DNA of 64,000 bases from Zhenhengia yiwuensis (lineage in GTDB: Bacteria; Bacillota; Clostridia; Lachnospirales; Cellulosilyticaceae), in contig NZ_JACRSY010000018.1 in assembly GCF_014384995.1 (NCBI RefSeq), forward strand, positions 1 through 64,000. Reading direction: 5' to 3'. The notes beneath the pieces were generated by a model. The model was given only the letters and a program-made list of their open reading frames with translations, was not told the origin of the DNA and ran no database searches. Both the position numbers and the translations under genes were made by a program. This document shows positions 1 to 7,808 of this stretch, in pieces; position 1 is the stretch's first letter, and each line of letters opens with the position of its first letter.

Positions 1-938
1 GCCTTATTAATAGCCTTCTCAAATTTGTTTACGATTGGCATAATAGCCAGTTTTACAAAAGCATCCCACACATCTTCAGGAATCGTTGAGTTAAATAGAT
101 TGACTGGTACATTAAAGAGCCTACAAATATCTGCATCAATAGCATTCTTAGATTCAATCATCTGCATTTCTGCACCAGTTTGTTGCAATTCATGATAGGT
201 AATACCTTCATTTAGGACAATACAATCATTATTTTGTTCATAAAGTCTTTTCCAAGCTTTCTTCAACTCTCCAATAGCTTCTGCAGTCAATCGCCTTGTA
301 CTTTGTAGAACGCCACGCTTTACACCTCCATTTCCCATCGTTTGAGTGGTGTAATTCATATTATCTAAAGCTTGCTTTAAGATGTTATTACACTCCACTA
401 CAATCCCTTTTCCTTTTACCCCATCAACTGTATTCTTGGTACAGATAATAAAGTTATCAGGATTAAAATTCTGCCCCTGAATACTTATTGTAACTGTCTT
501 AAAGATAATGTCAGGCGAGTATAAAAGGGATATATCTGTTGTGGGTATGTAATAAAGTGACCATCTATCCTTTGAATACCCTTGTCCACACATATAGACA
601 TAGCAGGCTCCATCCAATAGGTAATCTCTCACCATAGCTTTCTTAAGTTCATCACCACTCATAAGGCTATTAGGCGAGTCATTTAATAAATCTATTCTTT
701 TATCTCCTTTTACTTCTTCCACACTACCTTCTAGTTCCTTGTAAAGCTTTACTTCTAAGTTGGATATGACATTGCTTATAAGTTCCACATTCGCATAAAC
801 AGAAGGAAGTCCAATAGCCTGTTCTCTTGATAGCGTCTTACTCTTAATCTTTTCATGTTCTGCCCCTTCTAGGTGTAAATCTAATTCTTGAGGACTTACC
901 TCTACACTTTGCCTATTCAAAAAGTCCCTTAAGCCCAT
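1..938 (-). CDS. Phage portal protein, HK97 type (3' end outside window)
   Basis: The frame is open from an ATG at 938 to the left edge, giving about 312 N-terminal residues. The translation begins MGLRDFLNRQSVEV and contains REQAIGLPSVYANVELISN, the usual opening of HK97-family portals, which form the dodecameric DNA gate at the capsid vertex. A ribosome binding site AAGGTG lies 7 bases upstream. The start overlaps the 3' end of the methylase gene by 10 bases, so the two are translationally coupled. Position after the terminase pair is the standard packaging order. The C-terminal part and the stop lie beyond the window. Confidence 0.85.
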   Translation of the reverse strand, partial: MGLRDFLNRQSVEVSPQELDLHLEGAEHEKIKSKTLSREQAIGLPSVYANVELISNVISNLEVKLYKELEGSVEEVKGDKRIDLLNDSPNSLMSGDELKKAMVRDYLLDGACYVYMCGQGYSKDRWSLYYIPTTDISLLYSPDIIFKTVTISIQGQNFNPDNFIICTKNTVDGVKGKGIVVECNNILKQALDNMNYTTQTMGNGGVKRGVLQSTRRLTAEAIGELKKAWKRLYEQNNDCIVLNEGITYHELQQTGAEMQMIESKNAIDADICRLFNVPVNLFNSTIPEDVWDAFVKLAIMPIVNKFEKAINK

Positions 939-1669
939 TGTTTTTCACCTTGAGTTAAGGAACCTTCTATTCTTTCTTTAGCCACATTAAAATACTTCTC
1001 ATCCATCTCAATACCTATAAACTTTCTATTCGTATTCATACAAGCTACTCCTGAAGTTCCTGAACCCATACAATTATCAAGTACTGTCATGCCTTCATCT
1101 GTATAAGTTTTAATAAGGTATTCAAATAATGGAACTGGTTTTTGAGTAGGGTGAAACCCTCGTTCTGATTTGATGTTAAGCACATTAGAAGGATAATTAG
1201 TCCATTGAGGTGTAAATTCACCATTTAGAGTATCACGATAAATCCAATCTTCATTTTTTAATGGTTTTCTAATCCGACTTTTAGGCTTTTCTATCCTAAC
1301 TAATCCTTGTGGATTATATTTAGGTGCCTTTTTGTAAAAGACGCATACATCTTCCACTCTTCTCATAGGCTGATACTTGGCAAAACAAAAGCCTGTAGGT
1401 ATATTTTTAATCCAGTACCAACAATACCTAAAGCGTTTTCTATTACTTTCAATCAACTGAGTTGTAAAGGGCTGAGCTGCTGTTAATACAATAGCCCCAT
1501 CCTCTTTAATAATTCGCTCATATTCCGTCCATAGCCTATCTAAAGGAATGATGGAATCCCACTTACACTCTGTTGTTCCATAGGGTAAGTCACACAAAAT
1601 CATATCAACTGAACCTGTAGGAATCTCTTTCATGACTTCTAAACAATCTCCTTTATATAACTTATACAT
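929..1669 (-). CDS. Phage DNA methyltransferase, N6-adenine or N4-cytosine (beta-class order)
   Basis: 246 residues. The catalytic motif IV appears early as DLPYGT (residues 27-32) and the AdoMet-binding motif I late (VLDNCMGSGTSG, near residue 200), the order of beta-class amino-methyltransferases. It would methylate phage DNA, most likely to escape host restriction; the target base cannot be read from the motif alone. A strong binding site (AGAGGAGA) precedes the ATG. It sits between the large terminase and portal genes, a common place for phage orphan methylases, and no partner nuclease is next to it. Confidence 0.85.
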   Translation of the reverse strand: MYKLYKGDCLEVMKEIPTGSVDMILCDLPYGTTECKWDSIIPLDRLWTEYERIIKEDGAIVLTAAQPFTTQLIESNRKRFRYCWYWIKNIPTGFCFAKYQPMRRVEDVCVFYKKAPKYNPQGLVRIEKPKSRIRKPLKNEDWIYRDTLNGEFTPQWTNYPSNVLNIKSERGFHPTQKPVPLFEYLIKTYTDEGMTVLDNCMGSGTSGVACMNTNRKFIGIEMDEKYFNVAKERIEGSLTQGEKQWA

Positions 1670-1693
1670 TCATTCTCCTCTCTAAAATTCCTA

Positions 1694-3328
1694 TTAAAAA
1701 ACCTGAACAACAAAGTCCTCTTGAAGCCTATCTTTTTCAAGGAGATACATGGCATTAATCAGTGAAGCCACCATATCTATTTTCCCTGTCGATTTCTTCT
1801 TGTTGACGTATCTGTTCAAGTTCGTATCATATAGACACCTTGCATTCGCAAAGTTAATTTCTAATAATCGGTTACGCTCATAACCAAAATGTTGTGTAAG
1901 GACAAGCTCCTCTAATAATTTAGTTGGACTATGTAGCACACTTGAGTGCTGTTTAATTTCTATCGTTTCATACCCACTACTTTCTAGCTTTTGGGCTGTA
2001 CTAAGGCAATTGTAGCGATCAAACCCTATTCCCATGATAACCACGCCGTATCTTTTTTCTAACCCAAGTATAAAGCTTTCAATAAAGCCATAGTCAACTA
2101 CATTTTCACCACACGCAAAGCAATTACCATTTCTAATCATAGCCTGATAATCTACCTTTTCAACCCGAGTCTTTTCTTCTATCCTATCAGCTGGTATGAA
2201 AGCCCACACATTCGCATAAACCTTGCCACCTTCCTCAGTAATCATCGCTACGGAACAGTTATCCGTTGTCATGGCTAAATCAATGCCTATATAAACCTGT
2301 CTACCACACCAACTAAATGGCTCATGCAATCTACACTTTCTTACTTCTTCTGTAGGAATATAGATTTCTCCTATCATCCCATCAAGCCATATATTAAGGT
2401 GCTTACACTTGAAAGAGGTTAACTTAGCCCCTCCCATCTCAAGAGCCTTTTTATATTCACTTTCTAGGTATTCCTTACCATCCTCTAGGGTGCTTTGCAA
2501 AGGATTAGCTTTCATGAAGTTCTCAACTGTCATTTCATCTTTTTCATCTAAGCTATAGAGCATAGCAAAGAGCTTTTCATCTTCTACCACACCATCAATA
2601 ACCTTCTTGCTGTAATCCGTCCACTCAAGAAATGGGTTCTGTGTGTTTGGGTAGCTAGTAGAAATTAATATTAAAAGCCTATTTTGAACTGAAAGCATAC
2701 CTGAAGTCATAGATTCAATAAGTCCACCATCTTTAGCGGCTCCTACCTCATCTATACATGCAGCTGAAACTCTTAAGCCATCTGTCGTATTATAGTCACT
2801 GGATAATGCTTTAAGGGTATTCTTATTTAATTTGCATGTAATGGTGTCCCTTTTAATATCAAACTTATCTAAGATGAAAGGACTTGATTCAATGAGTTTT
2901 TTAGTTTCATTATAGACAATCTTTGCTTGTTCCCTTGTATTGGCACAAAGGTAGAACTCAGAATATCTAGGTTCTAAAAGCATCAATATTACCATTATCA
3001 ATGCACTATTTACGCTTTTTGAGTTTTTCCTTGCTATCCATAGTAAACAAATTTCATACCTACGCTTATCAGGTCTATCTTTCCTTTTCCAGCAAAAGAT
3101 ATTAAGTACAAAAAAATACTGGTAGCCCACACAAGCCTCATATAACGATTGGCCTGCTACAGCTCCAGTAGCAAAATTAATTAGTTTCATGATGTTCATT
3201 ATCTTATCGGCTGTTTCATAATCAAAGAAATAATCTAGTTTCTCCTCATGATTTAGCTCATAGATAAACTTTTTGCATATAGCTTTTATGTATTTGTTGG
3301 TCGGAAACTTGCCATCTAGTACATTCAC
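1694..3328 (-). CDS. terL: Phage terminase large subunit
   Basis: 544 residues from a GTG at 3328. Packaging ATPase plus headful or cohesive-end nuclease. The ATPase has a Walker A-like segment ARKNSKSV (residues 99-106) and Walker B with catalytic acid CIDE (191-194). The nuclease half shows IGIDLAM and later GKIDMVASLINA with the expected acidic residues. The N-terminal family block (PAYQYAVNVLDGK) begins upstream of this GTG and is in frame, but no ATG, GTG or TTG exists there before the stop at 3383-3385. A perfect AGGAGGTGAT lies at 3382-3391, so the true start may be non-canonical or shifted (see findings). Confidence 0.9.
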   Translation of the reverse strand: MNVLDGKFPTNKYIKAICKKFIYELNHEEKLDYFFDYETADKIMNIMKLINFATGAVAGQSLYEACVGYQYFFVLNIFCWKRKDRPDKRRYEICLLWIARKNSKSVNSALIMVILMLLEPRYSEFYLCANTREQAKIVYNETKKLIESSPFILDKFDIKRDTITCKLNKNTLKALSSDYNTTDGLRVSAACIDEVGAAKDGGLIESMTSGMLSVQNRLLILISTSYPNTQNPFLEWTDYSKKVIDGVVEDEKLFAMLYSLDEKDEMTVENFMKANPLQSTLEDGKEYLESEYKKALEMGGAKLTSFKCKHLNIWLDGMIGEIYIPTEEVRKCRLHEPFSWCGRQVYIGIDLAMTTDNCSVAMITEEGGKVYANVWAFIPADRIEEKTRVEKVDYQAMIRNGNCFACGENVVDYGFIESFILGLEKRYGVVIMGIGFDRYNCLSTAQKLESSGYETIEIKQHSSVLHSPTKLLEELVLTQHFGYERNRLLEINFANARCLYDTNLNRYVNKKKSTGKIDMVASLINAMYLLEKDRLQEDFVVQVF

Positions 3329-3375
3329 AGCATACTGATAAGCTGGCGAACTAAAGTCCCTATTATTTAATCTTA

Positions 3376-3816
3376 TTAACCATCACCTCCTAAAATTGAA
3401 AGGAGTGGGTCAGTCTTCTCAGCCTCAGCCACATAATTCATGTTTGCTAATTTAGCTCTTGATTGCGGACTTAAACTCAGTTCATTGCAAAGTCTAAAGA
3501 ACTCCTTCATATATGAATTTTTAATCTTAATATGTGGGTTAGGATTGCCATCCAAGTCAACTACACCATTCTCATTAATATGGGTCTCACACGTCTGAAT
3601 ACGATCAATAGTAATAGCTGTTTGGGCTAATATGTAAACATCTAGGTTACTTAATATTCCTGAAGTCTCTAAATAATTTACTATCCCTTCAAAGAATACC
3701 CTTTGCTTTTTAGTCAAAAAAGAAGGTGGTCTAATATTATCAGACTCACCCTTTAGTTTCATTTCATATTCTAAGCGTTTATTAATTTCATCTTTTGTCA
3801 TAAGCCCCGTTTTCAT
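3376..3816 (-). CDS. terS: Phage terminase small subunit, P27 family
   Basis: 146 residues from the first ATG. The C-terminal LSPQSRAKLAN block and the LDVYILAQTAITIDRIQ helix are typical of P27-type small terminases, which recognise phage DNA for packaging. The ATG at 3816 has no binding site. Nine codons upstream the frame reads ARPAKSIT, a frequent N-terminus of this family, preceded by ATC at 3841-3843, exactly 8 bases after GGAGG (3852-3856). The natural start is therefore probably ATC, or a mutated ATG. The stop overlaps the region of the large subunit binding site. Confidence 0.85.
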   Translation of the reverse strand: MKTGLMTKDEINKRLEYEMKLKGESDNIRPPSFLTKKQRVFFEGIVNYLETSGILSNLDVYILAQTAITIDRIQTCETHINENGVVDLDGNPNPHIKIKNSYMKEFFRLCNELSLSPQSRAKLANMNYVAEAEKTDPLLSILGGDG

Positions 3817-4008
3817 AGTTATACTTTTTGCTGGTCGTGCGATACTTAATCCCTCCTTCTATCATTTTATTTTTTAATTAATTTATTTTAAGAAATCTTT
3901 GGCCACAGGATTAAACCCTAGTTTTTATTACTTATTTTTAATTTACTTTATGAAATGTTATTGCCTGCATTAAAAACTTGACTTTTATTATTTTATTTTT
4001 TAATTAAT

Positions 4009-4350
4009 CTATTTTGCTTCAAACATAGAAAAGAGGTTTTTATGAATCTCCATTAATACATTCACTACTATGCTATTTCCAGCTTGCTTATATAGTTGAG
4101 AATTAGAGATTCCTATCCCTTTTACTTTTAAAAAATCATCATCTGAAAATCCCATTAACCTCCAGTATTCTATAGGCATCAATTTTCTTATACGATAATC
4201 TATATCTAATATACCTTGTTGCGGGTTAGTTGTAATTGTATGTGCCACACCCTTAGCTACCCTACCCCTTCTACTCTTACTTGTAGGCCTTTCCAAATCA
4301 ATAGAATCTCCCAACGTAGCTATAGCATAACCCTTTTTAGTGGGCTCACT
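4009..4350 (-). pseudogene. C-terminal remnant of a C5-cytosine DNA methyltransferase
   Basis: The frame from 4350 to the stop at 4009 encodes about 113 residues that match the tail of Dcm/HhaI-like enzymes: SEPTKKGYAIATLGDS, RRGRVAKGVAHTITT (target-recognition end) and QAGNSIVVNVL (motif X). Motifs I, IV (PCQ) and VI are absent, and the frame is closed by a stop and an intrinsic terminator directly upstream (4366-4391). A TTG at 4314 could start a 101-residue fragment but it could not be an active enzyme alone. It is probably a decayed phage methylase. Confidence 0.75.
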
Positions 4351-4365
4351 GATTTTAACGAGTAT

Positions 4366-4391
4366 AAAAAAAGAGCCACAATATGTGACTC
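4366..4391 (-). terminator. Intrinsic terminator
   Basis: Minus strand stem GAGTCACA / TGTGGCTC with loop TAT, one G-U pair, followed by seven T. It lies immediately upstream of the cytosine methylase remnant. Confidence 0.75.
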
Positions 4392-4563
4392 ATAAAATTA
4401 TTTTCTATGCTTATTTTTTAATTATCCTATTTTCTACGGAATATTATGTACCCAATAAACCACCCCTTCACTTATAGAAATCATTAATATAAGACTGGTG
4501 GCAGTCATTTAGTATATAAACTCATAGTAATCTCAATAATCCTAGCTTTATATCGTTAAAAAG

Positions 4564-4592
4564 AAAAAAGCAGGCTATTGTTAAACCTACTT
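4564..4592 (-). terminator. Intrinsic terminator
   Basis: Minus strand stem AGTAGGTT / AGCCTGCT (two G-U pairs) followed by TTTTTT. It closes the transcription unit coming from the small ORF at 4718-4855. Confidence 0.6.
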
Positions 4593-4717
4593 CTCTTGAA
4601 AGTTAAAATGTATTTTTAATTATTCTATTTTAGCTTAGTAAAAATGGTTAAATATTATACCATAATTACTAAGCCTCTTTTTCTTATTTATTATATATTT
4701 ATGGTTAAAATTACTTG

Positions 4718-4855
4718 TTACTTATAAAAATTCTTTATTATATCTAGAAATTTACTTAGTAGTACCCAAACTGTTTTTCTTTCTTGTTTTTTACAATTCC
4801 ATACTATCATTACTACGTTAATTTTTTCTATATTTATAGAAGTTTTATTATCCAT
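4718..4855 (-). CDS. Small hypothetical protein (45 aa)
   Basis: ATG at 4855 preceded by GGAGG with 5 bases spacing. The peptide begins MDNKTSINIEKINVVMIVWN and is basic and partly hydrophobic. It lies between two terminators (4564-4592 downstream, 4975-5002 upstream), which suggests a unit of its own. I do not recognise the family. The good binding site is the main support. Confidence 0.4.
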   Translation of the reverse strand: MDNKTSINIEKINVVMIVWNCKKQERKTVWVLLSKFLDIIKNFYK

Positions 4856-4974
4856 AATTGCCTCCATCGAGGCTTAGCTAAAACTATTTTAGCATATATA
4901 ATTAATCCTATCAAGAAAATTTCATTTTTAAAAAAATATATCTTTTGATGGAGGCGCGTGGCCTTGAATATAAT

Positions 4975-5002
4975 AAAAAATCCCCTTACTGTAGCAAGGG
5001 GG
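4975..5002 (-). terminator. Intrinsic terminator after the membrane-protein cargo genes
   Basis: Minus strand stem CCCCTT / AAGGGG with an eight-base loop, followed by ATTTTTT. It ends the two-gene unit 5010-5789. Confidence 0.85.
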
Positions 5003-5009
5003 GGTATTT

Positions 5010-5201
5010 CTATCTAGTTTCCTTATCCTTATTATCTTTTTTAGAGTTAAGTTCTTGAAAAAATTCATACTTCCCATCATAACCTTCATTCACAGCTACA
5101 ATGCCAATAGGCTGCGCATCTATCTGCAGTATTGAATCTATTGAACTAGATGTATTTTCAGGATTAATCTCTACCTTATTCTCTCCAAATTTACCACTCA
5201 T
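5010..5201 (-). CDS. Small acidic hypothetical protein (63 aa), partner of the membrane protein
   Basis: Starts MSGKFGENKVEINPENTSSS with the strong binding site AAGGAGG 7 bases before ATG. The C-terminus is charged (NSKKDNKDKETR). It follows the 189-aa membrane protein gene by 18 bases and precedes a strong terminator, so the two are co-transcribed. I do not recognise the family. It may be a regulator, antitoxin-like partner or accessory factor of the membrane protein; that is inference from pairing only. Confidence 0.6.
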   Translation of the reverse strand: MSGKFGENKVEINPENTSSSIDSILQIDAQPIGIVAVNEGYDGKYEFFQELNSKKDNKDKETR

Positions 5202-5219
5202 AATAGTTCCTCCTTTCTA

Positions 5220-5789
5220 TCATAAATTCATATATATTGCCACAAAAATTAGTGACCACATTAAAACTACTAATGCCTTATTAAAAGCTGCTCCCCTAGT
5301 ATTATTTAATACTCTATGTGACTTGATTACATTTACGTATGTAAGCACTATACTTGCAGTTCCATTAACTCTATCCTTTATCATCAACTGAGTATTAATT
5401 TCATTTATATCCAAAGTATCATGCTTATCAACTTTAATTACTCTATATAGGTTAAAGAAAGTTACTACAAAACCACAATATACCAGTATTGCAACTAGAT
5501 CCTTTAAACCAAAATTCGATGTTAAAAATACTTCTTTGATTGGTACTCTTTCTAGTATAAAAACTAAAATACCTCCAACAGCAGTTAATACAATTCCTGC
5601 TCTATTTTCAAAACTTTGTTTCTTATTTCTTTCATACTCATACTCTTTTTGCACAACCTCAAAATATTCTTGAATTGTAGTTTCTTCTATTTTAATTTTT
5701 TTTGGTTGGTTGTTCTGCTGAGTTTGTTGGGTATTTTGAGTTGGTTGTGTTTCCTGTTTCTCTTGCCTTGGTTCTGCCCCTTGATCCAT
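5220..5789 (-). CDS. Phage cargo membrane protein with three predicted TM helices
   Basis: 189 residues from the ATG at 5789, which has GAGGG 8 bases upstream (a GTG two codons earlier is less well placed). An N-terminal Gln/Thr-rich segment is followed by a charged helix (EYFEVVQKEYEYERNKKQSF), a TM helix (AGIVLTAVGGILVFI), a second (LVAILVYCGFVVTFF), a soluble loop of about 60 residues and a C-terminal TM helix (ALVVLMWSLIFVAIYM). The helix-plus-TM layout recalls small membrane effectors of defence systems such as SLATT proteins, but no diagnostic motif is seen. It sits in a prophage slot where accessory genes are common. Confidence 0.6.
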   Translation of the reverse strand: MDQGAEPRQEKQETQPTQNTQQTQQNNQPKKIKIEETTIQEYFEVVQKEYEYERNKKQSFENRAGIVLTAVGGILVFILERVPIKEVFLTSNFGLKDLVAILVYCGFVVTFFNLYRVIKVDKHDTLDINEINTQLMIKDRVNGTASIVLTYVNVIKSHRVLNNTRGAAFNKALVVLMWSLIFVAIYMNL

Positions 5790-5938
5790 AACCACATCCC
5801 TCTCTTCTAATATGTTTCATCAATATTCTATATAATTTTACTCTAAAGCACAAGTTTTAATTAAAATATATCTATCAAATATTCTTATTTAAATTAGCTA
5901 CCGAAATATCTATTACTTCCAATATTGAATCACTCTTC

Positions 5939-6343
5939 CTAACGAAGCTCCCCTATGCCCATTATGAATTGAGTTCTATCTTCTGTTTTATTTACTACAT
6001 CAATTTCTCTATTCCAATCCACCACACTACTATCCCTCATCTGCAAGTTACATGTCCTACACAACACAGCCACATTCTCTTCATCTAACCTTAATTCAGG
6101 ATAATCTTTAAACGACTTGATATGATGCCCTTGCAAGTTGTCAGTAACAATTAACTTCCACTTACTCCAGCACCTCTCACAATAAGGATGTTCTTTCACT
6201 TTCCTATTCCTGAGCTTTTGCCACGCATAAGATGAATAAAAGCGTCTCTTTTCATCTGATACTTTCCTATTATATTTTGGTGCACACTCACACCTTTGTT
6301 TATGTAAAATGATGTTTCCACATCTACTGCAAACTTTCTTCAT
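5939..6343 (-). CDS. Phage HNH endonuclease
   Basis: 134 residues. Two pairs of cysteines form a zinc site (CERCW and CRTCN) around the HNH core GHHIKSFKD...ENVAVLC. N-terminal CSRCG and CECA add another possible zinc knuckle. HNH nucleases beside terminase genes assist DNA packaging in HK97-like phages, which is the likely role here. It is separated from the terminase genes by the cargo region, which may be a later insertion. Confidence 0.85.
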   Translation of the reverse strand: MKKVCSRCGNIILHKQRCECAPKYNRKVSDEKRRFYSSYAWQKLRNRKVKEHPYCERCWSKWKLIVTDNLQGHHIKSFKDYPELRLDEENVAVLCRTCNLQMRDSSVVDWNREIDVVNKTEDRTQFIMGIGELR

Positions 6344-6355
6344 GATGTTTTCTCT

Positions 6356-6385
6356 AAAATAAAAATAGTAGCCATTGTGACTACT
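6356..6385 (-). terminator. Probable intrinsic terminator or attenuator upstream of the HNH gene
   Basis: Minus strand stem AGTAGTCA / TGGCTACT with a short loop followed by ATTTTTATTTT. It ends only 13 bases before the HNH start codon, so it could act as an attenuator of late transcription rather than an end of a unit. Confidence 0.5.
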
Positions 6386-6391
6386 TATATA

Positions 6392-6420
6392 TTACTTTCT
6401 ATTATAAACTGTTGTATACT
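6392..6420 (+). promoter_or_regulatory. Promoter of the Imm1-like gene
   Basis: TTACTT, 17-base spacer, TATACT at 6415-6420, about 29 bases before the start codon. It gives the gene its own promoter against the direction of the surrounding phage genes. Confidence 0.5.
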
Positions 6421-6448
6421 AATCTAAAAATGTATAGGAGGCCTTAAT

Positions 6449-6850
6449 ATGTATAAAATAGCCTATTTGGATAAAGATATTGAACTGGTATCAATTGATG
6501 AAGTTATTGATTTGATTACCACCTTAGTTAAAAGAGACATCTACCCTTCACCTTATTTCTTATCTATCACACTGCCCAATAAAAATATCATTTATTTTGG
6601 TATAGGTTCTACTCCAAATCACATTGTAGTTTTCTTTAAGCCCTATTCCATCCTTGAAGATGATAAAATTTCACGCAATACTTCTCAATCATATGAAAAC
6701 TCACCCGTTATCAAATTCTTAAATCCACATTCTACACATAGCTTCGAATGTAATGAGTATAACCTACTTCTCTTTGATTCTGTTATTCCACACCTCCATT
6801 CACTATTAATTGATGGAGATATGTCATGTATTCCCTGTTATTCTTATTAA
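6449..6850 (+). CDS. Imm1-like immunity protein, orphan
   Basis: 133 residues with a very good binding site (TAGGAGG). The order of strands and motifs, YFLSITLPNKNIIYFGIGSTPNH then hydrophobic strands and a C-terminal tail MSCIPCY, resembles Imm1-family immunity proteins that neutralise secreted nuclease or deaminase toxins; the match is by eye and tentative. It is the only gene on the plus strand among the phage lytic genes and has its own promoter, the pattern of a prophage 'moron'. No toxin gene is adjacent. Confidence 0.5.
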   Translation: MYKIAYLDKDIELVSIDEVIDLITTLVKRDIYPSPYFLSITLPNKNIIYFGIGSTPNHIVVFFKPYSILEDDKISRNTSQSYENSPVIKFLNPHSTHSFECNEYNLLLFDSVIPHLHSLLIDGDMSCIPCYSY

Positions 6851-6857
6851 AACAATA

Positions 6858-6879
6858 CCCCCAGTATTTCTACTGAGGG
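6858..6879 (-). terminator. Intrinsic terminator between convergent genes
   Basis: Minus strand CCCTCAGTA, loop GAAA, TACTGGGGG (one G-U pair), followed by TATTGTTTT. It would stop minus-strand transcription from the replication block before it runs into the Imm1-like gene. On the plus strand there is no T run. Confidence 0.5.
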
Positions 6880-7006
6880 CACCTTAAGGAATGTAAAACA
6901 AAAAATATTTAAGGGTGGAGTTAAATATGAAATTTAAGACACTATTATCTTAACACTTCTGATGTATCATTTATAAGTCAATTTTCCAATCATTTTTGTA
7001 TCATTT

Positions 7007-7471
7007 TTATATCATTTTCCTATCACCCAGCACCAATAGTGGAATGAGCTTATCTTTTAAGGCGCCATTCTTTCTCCTATTAAACGTAGGTGTTGTAATA
7101 TCGAGTATTTCACACACTCTATTAATGGAGTAATGCTTGAAGTAACGCATTTCTACTAGCAATAATTCCTTTTCACTTAGCACCTTTAAGGCATTCTCCA
7201 CCTTTCTTACTTGCCTTTCTCTACGTCTTATGGCTTCTTTAAGGTTAAGAACCTTCTCCTCTAGTCTTTCCTCTCTATTAATCACTTCATCTTCCACAGA
7301 ACTACTAAAGGCATACGTAACACTTCCAGCTTTCTCATTAGGGCTGGCTCCTCTGATACCTATTACCTCTTGTATTTCTTCTAAATCTATTTGTAGGTTA
7401 GCGATCTCAGCCTTTAGTTTGGGTACTTCATATAAGATGCTTTCTACCTTTTTATAATTACTTTCTTTCAC
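7007..7471 (-). CDS. ArpU/RinA-like phage transcriptional regulator
   Basis: 154 residues. The N-terminal two thirds is a long charged coiled coil; the C-terminal third reads LSEKELLLVEMRYFKHYSINRVCEILDITTPTFNRRKNGALKDKL, a sigma-70 region 4-like helix-turn-helix. Proteins of this type activate late genes in Gram-positive phages. Its place just before the late (HNH, terminase, portal) genes fits that role. Confidence 0.7.
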   Translation of the reverse strand: MKESNYKKVESILYEVPKLKAEIANLQIDLEEIQEVIGIRGASPNEKAGSVTYAFSSSVEDEVINREERLEEKVLNLKEAIRRRERQVRKVENALKVLSEKELLLVEMRYFKHYSINRVCEILDITTPTFNRRKNGALKDKLIPLLVLGDRKMI

Positions 7472-7493
7472 GCTGTCCCTCCTATGATGTCTT

Positions 7494-7808
7494 TTACTTT
7501 AATAATACTTCTATCAGTTCTAACACCTCAAATTCAATCACACTATTAAATCCTTCTTTGGCGAGCTGTTGCAACTTGTCCATAATCTCATGCAACTTCA
7601 GAAAATACTCCCATTCCCACTCACCTTCTTTATAAGCTTCTATAAGTTCGGCTTTCTCCTGCCTTGCCCTTGTTAAATCTATTTCACCTCTTTCGTATTG
7701 CTTGTATAACCCTCTTGAGGCAATATAATAGTTCTGTTTATAGGAGGTTAATCCTTGTGGCAAGTCTTCGCCTGATTTAGCCAATTTATCTAATTCTTTC
7801 ATCTTCAT
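7494..7808 (-). CDS. Conserved phage protein of unknown function
   Basis: 104 residues, helical and charged: LDKLAKSGEDLPQGLTSYKQNYYIASRGLYKQYERGEI. Proteins with this opening occur in clostridial prophages near the replication module but have no assigned role that I know. It precedes the ArpU-like regulator by 22 bases and is probably in the same transcript. Confidence 0.6.
   Translation of the reverse strand: MKMKELDKLAKSGEDLPQGLTSYKQNYYIASRGLYKQYERGEIDLTRARQEKAELIEAYKEGEWEWEYFLKLHEIMDKLQQLAKEGFNSVIEFEVLELIEVLLK

Larger units (their letters stand above)
3864..4632. repeat. Dispersed AT-rich direct repeat, four to five copies
   Basis: A motif close to TTATTTTTTAATTAATCTAT followed by TTT occurs at 3864-3890, 3986-4015, 4411-4434 and 4611-4632, with a weaker copy at 3926-3951. 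Read on the minus strand each copy begins AAAATAG or similar; the copy at 3986-4015 overlaps the stop codon of the methylase remnant. Two copies lie next to intrinsic terminators (4366-4391 and 4564-4592). The function is unknown; they could be relics of gene-cassette exchange or promoters (AATTAAAAAATA is AT-rich on the transcribed strand). Confidence 0.5.
4315..4717. other. Intergenic stretch with terminators and repeats, no convincing gene
   Basis: Apart from the upstream end of the methylase remnant, this stretch holds two minus-strand terminators, two repeat copies and only very short frames (for example a 16-codon minus frame near 4440-4487). A TATAAT hexamer on the minus strand lies near 4656-4662. 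I see no gene longer than about 20 codons. Confidence 0.5.
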
